This document shows positions 58,475 through 64,000 of a DNA stretch of 64,000 nucleotides, piece after piece. Origin of the DNA: Aidingimonas halophila. Its GTDB lineage: Bacteria > Pseudomonadota > Gammaproteobacteria > Pseudomonadales > Halomonadaceae. Each line of letters begins with the position of its first letter. Within the stretch, counting starts at the first letter, position 1. Below the pieces are notes generated by a model. The model saw nothing but the letters and a program-made list of their open reading frames with translations. It ran no database searches and was not told the DNA's origin. The DNA is taken from assembly GCF_900106955.1 (NCBI RefSeq), contig NZ_FNNI01000004.1:1-64000 (forward strand), written 5' to 3'. Position numbers and translations under genes: made by a program.

Positions 58475-59622
58475 GCGCGACAGAACACCCGGGATTCATG
58501 GACATTGCGTGGCGTCAACTGTGCCGCCTTCCGCTTATCCTCACTGGCTTCGCGGCGCGCCGATTCGATCAGGTGGTGGTGCGGAGAGAATTCGCATACA
58601 GGATCCGTCGCCGTCGGGTCGCCGGTCAGCAGATAGGCCTGGCAACGGCAGCCACCGAAATCCTGGTGGCGTTCATCGCAGTCGCGGCAGGGGGACGGCA
58701 TCCAGTCCTCGCCGCGGTAACGATTGAACGCGTCACTGTCGTACCAGATCCATTCCAGTGAATCATCTCGGGCGTTGGGGAAGGACATCGGCAGCATGCG
58801 TGCACTATGGCAGGGGAGTACCGCTCCATCGGGTGCCACGCTCATGAAGATCGACCCCCAGCCGCCCATGCAGGCCTTGGGTCTGTCGGCGTAGTAGTCC
58901 GGTACGACGAACAGCAACTGCATGTCACGACCCTCGCGGGAAAGACGCTCACGCCAGCGGACGGTCGTGGCTTCGGCAGTCTCGAGTTGCTCTCGGCTGG
59001 GGAGCAGGCCGTTACGATTGAGATGTGCCCAGCCGTAGAGCTGGCAGTTGGCCAGTTCGACGGCATCGGCGTCGAGTTCGGCACAGAGCGCAATGATGGC
59101 GTCGAGTTGATCGATGTTGTGCCGATGAAGGACGACGTTGAGCACCATCGGATAGCCGGCTGCCTTGACGGCACGGGCCATCGCCAGCTTCTTGTCATAA
59201 GCCTTGCGGGAGCCGGCAACCGCCTCGGCGACATCCGGGTCCGATGCCTGCAGGCTGATTTGGATATGATCGAGCCCCGCCGCATGCAAGGTGTCGATTC
59301 TGGCCTCATCGAGACCTAACCCGGAGGTGATCAGGTTGGAGTAGAATCCCAACTGCCTGGCTTCGCCAACGAGGGTTTCCAGGTCGCGTCGCACCAAGGG
59401 CTCGCCGCCGGAAAAGCCCAGTTGGACAGCCCCCATTGCCCGTGCCTGACGCAATACATCAACCCACTCTTCCGTCGTCAACTCGTTATTGGTAGTGGCG
59501 GCGAAATCCAAAGGATTGGAACAGTAGCTGCATTGCAGCGGGCAACGGTACGTCAGTTCGGCAAGCAGCCATAAAGGCGCTTCCGGTGTCGGCTTCTGTG
59601 TGGATGTGGCATGTTCATTCAT
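58471..59622 (-). CDS. pqqE: PqqA peptide cyclase (radical SAM)
   Basis: 383-aa radical SAM enzyme that forms the Glu-Tyr carbon-carbon bond in PqqA with help of PqqD. The SAM cluster is CPLQCSYC near residue 28. A C-terminal SPASM domain contains Cys-rich [19 protein letters not shown] 59622 is chosen since it matches the family start and overlaps the pqqD end by eight bases, implying coupling. The upstream open frame into pqqD is not coding. Confidence 0.95.
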   Translation of the reverse strand: MNEHATSTQKPTPEAPLWLLAELTYRCPLQCSYCSNPLDFAATTNNELTTEEWVDVLRQARAMGAVQLGFSGGEPLVRRDLETLVGEARQLGFYSNLITSGLGLDEARIDTLHAAGLDHIQISLQASDPDVAEAVAGSRKAYDKKLAMARAVKAAGYPMVLNVVLHRHNIDQLDAIIALCAELDADAVELANCQLYGWAHLNRNGLLPSREQLETAEATTVRWRERLSREGRDMQLLFVVPDYYADRPKACMGGWGSIFMSVAPDGAVLPCHSARMLPMSFPNARDDSLEWIWYDSDAFNRYRGEDWMPSPCRDCDERHQDFGGCRCQAYLLTGDPTATDPVCEFSPHHHLIESARREASEDKRKAAQLTPRNVHESRVFCRA

Positions 59623-59890
59623 GATGAATCCACCCCTGCTGAACGGCCTCGTCGAGAAACTCGTGCACGTCCGTTTGCAGTTCATCGGCGGGGGCTTGTG
59701 GATAGCGGCTTCGCAATTCGGTGATGACATCGCCGACATTGCGCTCGCCATCAATCAGAGACAATATCGCTCCGGCACTGTCATTCAGCTTTACCATTCC
59801 CTCTGGATAGAGCAGTACATGGCGTCCCTGGGCTTCTTCCCACTGTAGACGCCAGCCAGGACGTAAGCGATAGATACGATCATCCTTCAT
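59615..59890 (-). CDS. pqqD: PQQ biosynthesis chaperone PqqD
   Basis: 91-aa RRE-type peptide chaperone that presents PqqA to Pqq[26 protein letters not shown] and [14 protein letters not shown] are the family core (key parts RPGWRLQWE and LYPEG). Its ATG overlaps the pqqC stop by four bases. Normal length. Confidence 0.95.
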   Translation of the reverse strand: MKDDRIYRLRPGWRLQWEEAQGRHVLLYPEGMVKLNDSAGAILSLIDGERNVGDVITELRSRYPQAPADELQTDVHEFLDEAVQQGWIHHE

Positions 59891-60666
59891 GATAGTCCCC
59901 GGTGATAGACACGTTGCTCGGTTACAGTGTGATAGGGTGGCCGCCCGAGCTGATAGGCCATCGTCATGGCATCGAGCATGCTCCAGAGAACGTCGAGCTT
60001 GAACTGGAGGATCTCGAGGGCACGCGCCTGGGCCTGGGCCGTCGTACAGAGTGACAGCGCCAATTCCAGACCGTGCTCCACATCGCGTCGGGCTTCACCG
60101 AGCCGTTTGCGGAAATAGTCGTAGCCATGGCTATCGATCCAGGGGTAGTGCGTCGGCCAGGTATCGAGGCGGCTTTTGTGGGCCTGGGGGGCGAACAGTT
60201 CAGTGAGCGATGAAATGGCGGCCTCGCGCCAGTCCGCACGGCGCACGAAGTTCACATAGGCATCCACCGCGAACCGTACTCCCGGTAGAACGTGTTCCTG
60301 AGACCACAATTCGTCACGACTCAGGCCGACCGCTTCCCCCAGCCGTAGCCAGGCCTCGATGCCTCCCGTGTCGTCATCGTGACCATCGTGATCGAGCAGT
60401 CGCTGAACCCAGCGTCGCCGCGTGGCGGCATCGGGGCAATTGGCCAGCAGCGCGGCATCCTTCTGCGGGATCATGACCTGATAATAGAAACGGTTGGCCA
60501 CCCAACCACGTATCTGCTCGGCCGTGGCTCGACCCTCGGCCATGTCGAACTGATAGGGGTGATGAATATGATAGTAGTCTCCCTTTGCCATCAGGGCGGC
60601 ACGAAAACTGTCGCGGTCGAGTGGCTGACCGTCCGCAGCGGCAAAAGGGGACGCAATCGTTGCCAT
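59887..60666 (-). CDS. pqqC: Pyrroloquinoline-quinone synthase
   Basis: 259-aa heme-oxygenase-fold oxidase that performs the last ring closure and eight-electron oxidation to PQQ without metal or cofactor. [21 protein letters not shown] and [12 protein letters not shown] contain the active-site His and Tyr. It follows pqqB after 55 bases and is coupled to pqqD. Confidence 0.96.
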   Translation of the reverse strand: MATIASPFAAADGQPLDRDSFRAALMAKGDYYHIHHPYQFDMAEGRATAEQIRGWVANRFYYQVMIPQKDAALLANCPDAATRRRWVQRLLDHDGHDDDTGGIEAWLRLGEAVGLSRDELWSQEHVLPGVRFAVDAYVNFVRRADWREAAISSLTELFAPQAHKSRLDTWPTHYPWIDSHGYDYFRKRLGEARRDVEHGLELALSLCTTAQAQARALEILQFKLDVLWSMLDAMTMAYQLGRPPYHTVTEQRVYHRGLS

Positions 60667-60721
60667 GCTGGCCTCCCGTGTTCACGATGGTCCTGCTCTC
60701 ATTATGACGGTAACGACGGGA

Positions 60722-61651
60722 TTATAGTTTCCAGTACATACCATCGTAGGCAACTTCCACCCCTCGCGTGTCTAGCATGGCACGCTCTTCGGAGTGCTCG
60801 TCGAGGATCGGATTGGTGTTGTTGATATGAATCAGAATGCGCCGTGTCGACTCTGGCAGGGCATCCAGTTCCGTCAGCAGGCCTGATTCCCCCGACAGGG
60901 CCAGGTGTCCCATGTCGGCCCCGGTGGACTGTCCGGCACCAAGACGCTGCATCTCATCATCCCGCCAGAGCGTGCCGTCGACCAGCACGCAGTCGGCGCG
61001 TCGCATCCATTCCCGCAGCTCCGCATCGGGTCGCCCCAGGCCCGGGGCATAGAATAGCGAGCCGCCACTGTCGGAATCCTCGATGAACAGACCAATATTG
61101 TCACCAGGTGAAGGAGCGCCTCGGCGGGGAGAGTAAGGGGGCGCATTGCTATGGATTGCCACAGCGGTGAAGGTCAGCTCGGGGCAACAGTCGATGTCGA
61201 AAGATACATGACGCTTTTCGTCATTGATATCGATGGGGCGCCAATGCAGCCCTCCCTGCCAATGGTCGAGCATCGGGAACAGGGGAAAACCGGTACTCAA
61301 GTCCTGATGCACATTGGGGGTACACCAGACATCCAGTGGACACCCCTCGCGCAGCGACAACAACCCTGTGACATGATCGATCTGGGCATCGACCAGCAGC
61401 ACGGCCACAATACCCGTATCGCGGATGCCGCGGCGTGGATGGAGGGGCGGATTGGCGTTGATCTGGGCACGCACATCGGGAGAGGCATTGCATAGCAACC
61501 AGCGGCTGCCGTCAGTGCTCACGGCAATGGAGGATTGTGTCCTTTCGCAGGCGGTGACGCTGCCGGTTCTAACGCCCTGGCAATATTGGCAATGGCAGTT
61601 CCATTGTGGGAAACCGCCGCCAGCTGCCGACCCCAGTACCAGTACATGCAT
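60722..61651 (-). CDS. pqqB: PQQ biosynthesis protein PqqB
   Basis: 309-aa metallo-beta-lactamase-fold iron/zinc protein; it hydroxylates the cross-linked Tyr-Glu intermediate. [13 protein letters not shown] starts the domain and CHCQYC is the zinc-binding set. It follows pqqA after a hairpin that may limit read-through. Confidence 0.95.
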   Translation of the reverse strand: MHVLVLGSAAGGGFPQWNCHCQYCQGVRTGSVTACERTQSSIAVSTDGSRWLLCNASPDVRAQINANPPLHPRRGIRDTGIVAVLLVDAQIDHVTGLLSLREGCPLDVWCTPNVHQDLSTGFPLFPMLDHWQGGLHWRPIDINDEKRHVSFDIDCCPELTFTAVAIHSNAPPYSPRRGAPSPGDNIGLFIEDSDSGGSLFYAPGLGRPDAELREWMRRADCVLVDGTLWRDDEMQRLGAGQSTGADMGHLALSGESGLLTELDALPESTRRILIHINNTNPILDEHSEERAMLDTRGVEVAYDGMYWKL

Positions 61652-61686
61652 ATCGACTCTCTCGCTATATCGGCCGGGATAGCGGC

Positions 61687-61720
61687 CAAAAAACGGGGCG
61701 CCCCTGAAATGGAGCGCCCC
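61687..61720 (-). terminator. Hairpin between pqqA and pqqB (partial terminator)
   Basis: On the minus strand a GC-rich stem of about 7 bp (61714-61720 pairing with 61695-61701, loop about 12 bases) is followed by GTTTTTTGG. It sits 17 bases after the pqqA stop. This is the usual device that makes pqqA transcripts outnumber the rest of the operon. Confidence 0.7.
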
Positions 61721-61736
61721 TATGGGTATATCTCGA

Positions 61737-61808
61737 TCAACGGTTGGCGATATAGAGAGTCACTTCGAAGCCCAAACGCAGATCGGTATAAGCCGGCTTG
61801 GTCCACAT
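61737..61808 (-). CDS. pqqA: PQQ precursor peptide PqqA
   Basis: 23-residue peptide beginning [17 protein letters not shown] and containing the E-x-x-x-Y pair Glu15 and Tyr19 that PqqE links to become PQQ. AGGAGA lies upstream of the ATG. It is too short for ORF callers. First gene of the operon, facing away from xoxF. Confidence 0.97.
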   Translation of the reverse strand: MWTKPAYTDLRLGFEVTLYIANR

Positions 61809-62197
61809 ATACGATCTCCTGTCATGACGTGGTTGCTTTGATACCCGTTTCAGTAAAGCAGTCCTCTGCAGATCTACCTTACTACCTAAGTCTTAGTATA
61901 AGTTCGGCGGCGTTGCAATAGGTTGTTTGCCGTCCAGTGGGTCATGATTCAAGTTCAATAAAATCAGTGAATTGAGATTTTTTGTTGAGTCATGTGTGGT
62001 AGCTGATGGTGATTATGTACCACACAGCAAAAGTCTTTTGACCTTGTTACTTCGGCAGAATTGGCCGGTTCCCCCCTGTCAATGTTTCAACTTGTGCTAG
62101 ACCTTCTAATGTGCAGTCAAAACGACACAAAAACTGATTGCTGGAAAGGTCGCCTCCAGCGGCCAACACCAGCACAAGTGCATTGGAGATAAACGCC
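61809..62197. promoter_or_regulatory. Divergent pqqA-xoxF control region
   Basis: This 389-base gap has no gene. It is more AT-rich than its flanks. It holds a CTAAG-T-CTTAG palindrome (61886-61896, inside a longer imperfect dyad at 61880-61903) 77 bases from pqqA. It also holds a perfect 9-bp inverted repeat (TGTGTGGTA at 61993-62001; complement at 62018-62026) 172 bases upstream of xoxF. No convincing sigma-70 or sigma-54 promoter could be placed by eye. Confidence 0.6.
61993..62026. repeat. Perfect 9-bp inverted repeat, candidate operator for xoxF
   Basis: TGTGTGGTA at 61993-62001 is repeated in inverse complement at 62018-62026, with 16 bases between and 25 bases centre to centre. That is the geometry of two half-sites for a dimeric response regulator. 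No T run follows, so it is not a terminator. Confidence 0.6.
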
Positions 62198-64000
62198 ATG
62201 CTTCGGGAATTCAGCTATGCCATAGCGGCTATCGGGTTGGCCGTATCCGCTCAGGCTCATGCCAATGAAAATTTGCTCGAGCTACAAGAAAACCCGGAAT
62301 ACTGGTCGACTCAGCTGGGTAACTATCAGGGCAATCGTTTCAGCAAGCTCGACCAGATCAACCGTGACAACGTCGATGAATTGAGTGCGCAGTGGCAATT
62401 TTCCACTGGGGTGCTGCGCGGTCATGAGGGCGGTCCGCTGTATGTCGGTGACGGTAAGCTCTATATCCACACCCCGTTCCCCAACAAGGTGTTTGCCTTG
62501 GACCTTGAGGACAATGGGCGCGTGGTCTGGAGCTATGAACCGGACCAGGATTCACGCGTGATCCCGGTCATGTGCTGTGACACCGTCAACCGGGGGCTGG
62601 CCTACGCCGATGGACGGCTGTTCATCGGTCAGGCTGACAACACGCTGGTGGCGCTCGACTCCGAGGATGGGGAGGTCCTCTGGGAAGCCGAGAACGGTGA
62701 TCACACCAAGGGGGAATCCAACACCATGTCGCCGCTGGTCGTGGGTGACAAGGTCATCATGGGCATCAGTGGCGGCGAATTCGGTGTTCGAGGGCACCTG
62801 ACGGCCTATAACGTCGAAACCGGTGAACGGGAGTGGCGTGCCTACTCCAACGGACCGGATGAAGACGTGAAGCTCGATCCGGAAGAAACTCTGATGATGG
62901 GGGAACCTGTCGGCGAGGAGGATCTGGGCGAAACCACTTGGCCCGATGAGGAATGGGAACGCGGTGGTGGTGCACCCTGGGGTTGGGTGACTTACGATCC
63001 GGAACTCGACCTGATCTACTACGGCACGGGTAACCCCGGTACCTGGAATCCGGATCAGCGCACAGTCGACGGCGAGCCCGCCGATAACAAGTGGGCGATC
63101 ACCGTCTTCGCCCGGGATCCGGATACGGGGGAAGCCAAGTGGGTCTATCAGAAAGTACCCTTTGATGAGTGGGACTATGACGGTGTCAACGAGAACCAGT
63201 TGATCGATGTCGAGATCGATGGCGAGCAGCGCAAAGGGCTGGCCATCATCGATCGTACCGGCTTCGGTTTCCTGCTCGACCGCGAGAATGGGGAGCTGCT
63301 GGTGGCAGAGAAGTTCGCCGAGGAGACCAACTGGGCGGATAGCTACGACATGGAGACCGGTCGTCCCAACGTCAATGAAGAGTACAGCACCTGGCGGCAG
63401 GGTGTGGATGTCAACACGACCGACATCTGCCCGACAGCCATGGGCGCGAAGAACATGCAGCCCAGTGCCTATTCACCTGAAACTGGCCTGATCTATGCCG
63501 GGATCAACCGGATCTGCATGGACTATGAGCCCTATGAGGTCGATTATACCGCCGGTCAGCCTTATGTCGGTGCCACACTGAACATGAAGCCGGCCCCGCT
63601 GCAGGATGAGAACGGCATGGAAGGCCGCATGGGCAGCTTCATCGCCTGGGACCCCGTCAAGGGTGAAAAGGTCTGGGAGGTCGACGAGCGCTTCGCGGTC
63701 TGGAGCGGCGCACTGGCCACGGCCGGAGATCTCGCCTTCTATGGCACGCTCGAGGGACACCTGAAGGCCGTCGACATCGAGACCGGTGAAGAGCTGTGGA
63801 GCTTCAAGACACCGTCCGGGATCATCGGCAACGTCAATACCTTCCAGCATGAAGGCAAGCAGTATATCGCTGTCCTCTCCGGGGTCGGTGGCTGGGCCGG
63901 TATCGGTCTCGCTGCGGGTCTGGAAGATCCCGAGGAAGGCCTGGGGGCTGTCGGTGCCTTCTCGGCGCTCGAGGATTACACGGAGTTGGGTGGTGTGCTG
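62198..64000 (+). CDS. xoxF: PQQ-dependent lanthanide-type methanol dehydrogenase (XoxF-like), 5' part
   Basis: At least 601 codons, no stop before the window's end. A signal peptide ends near AQA-HA. An eight-bladed propeller fold is expected, with the vicinal disulfide Cys126-Cys127 in [15 protein letters not shown], Glu194, Asn279 and the catalytic Asp326. Asp328 follows in EWDYDGVNE: this extra Asp is the mark of lanthanide-using enzymes, where Ca-type MxaF has Ala. [13 protein letters not shown] and RGHEGG fit XoxF rather than the ethanol-type ExaA. Acts in the periplasm with a cytochrome outside the window. GGAGAT precedes the ATG. Confidence 0.9.
   Translation, partial: MLREFSYAIAAIGLAVSAQAHANENLLELQENPEYWSTQLGNYQGNRFSKLDQINRDNVDELSAQWQFSTGVLRGHEGGPLYVGDGKLYIHTPFPNKVFALDLEDNGRVVWSYEPDQDSRVIPVMCCDTVNRGLAYADGRLFIGQADNTLVALDSEDGEVLWEAENGDHTKGESNTMSPLVVGDKVIMGISGGEFGVRGHLTAYNVETGEREWRAYSNGPDEDVKLDPEETLMMGEPVGEEDLGETTWPDEEWERGGGAPWGWVTYDPELDLIYYGTGNPGTWNPDQRTVDGEPADNKWAITVFARDPDTGEAKWVYQKVPFDEWDYDGVNENQLIDVEIDGEQRKGLAIIDRTGFGFLLDRENGELLVAEKFAEETNWADSYDMETGRPNVNEEYSTWRQGVDVNTTDICPTAMGAKNMQPSAYSPETGLIYAGINRICMDYEPYEVDYTAGQPYVGATLNMKPAPLQDENGMEGRMGSFIAWDPVKGEKVWEVDERFAVWSGALATAGDLAFYGTLEGHLKAVDIETGEELWSFKTPSGIIGNVNTFQHEGKQYIAVLSGVGGWAGIGLAAGLEDPEEGLGAVGAFSALEDYTELGGVL

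Noticed and set aside
62065-62115. Possible sigma-54 or sigma-70 promoter upstream of xoxF
   Set aside because: No TGGCA-N-TTGC pair with correct spacing, and candidate -35/-10 hexamers (TTGTGC, TCTAAT) have wrong spacing.

Overview
The window is chromosomal DNA of a gammaproteobacterium, most likely a halotolerant member of the Halomonadaceae or a close relative. This rests on pseudomonad/halomonad-type gene families (FabY, YjaG, the DUF2782 protein near polA, SrkA, SpeA), on acidic proteins rich in Asp and Glu, and on gene orders typical of that group; it is not a phylogenetic result. No insertion sequence, prophage, CRISPR array or replication origin was seen. Coding density is high; the only gene-free stretch over 300 bases is the pqqA-xoxF intergenic region.

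Layout. 1-71: the 3' tail of a 5S rRNA gene and its terminator. 96-16440: housekeeping genes. These are hisC, an AEC permease, an NlpE-like lipoprotein, radA, selD-selU (selenium donor and tRNA selenouridine synthase), a glutamine-amidotransferase-like protein lacking its nucleophile, an alkyltransferase-like protein, a YjaG protein, the hisBHAF operon with an outer-membrane-type protein downstream, a PanZ-like acetyltransferase coupled to an AsmA protein, mutY-yggX, and four tRNA genes (Phe, Gln, Thr, Thr). 16460-34930: a FAH-family hydrolase, srkA-speA, a DUF2782 protein, an MFS transporter, polA, a ferric-iron ABC transporter split over three transcription units, tmcA, pepD, a His-rich secreted protein, dps and a glycerate kinase. 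35074-53051: small lipoproteins including two entericidin-like genes and an I78-type protein, a HIT protein, a TauE permease, a voltage-sensor-like membrane protein, a quinone-oxidoreductase-like enzyme, a thioesterase, an AtoE carrier, a MATE pump, ferredoxin, coaD, fabY, a TrmB-like methyltransferase, an SMR pump, dacB, dgkA, glnE and aroQ.

53239-64000 is the most coherent metabolic block. It holds gfa (formaldehyde-glutathione condensation), a complete PQQ biosynthesis operon on the minus strand (pqqA-B-C-D-E, an S9 peptidase, then pqqF), and divergently from it the start of a XoxF-type PQQ alcohol dehydrogenase that carries the Asp-Tyr-Asp signature of lanthanide-dependent enzymes. Together these look like a lanthanide-dependent methanol (or short alcohol) oxidation module: the cofactor is made and matured by pqq, used by XoxF in the periplasm, and the formaldehyde is handled through glutathione. 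The 389-base divergent region contains a perfect 9+9 inverted repeat and a second palindrome that may be its operators. The dehydrogenase runs off the right edge, so any cytochrome or XoxJ partner lies outside the window.
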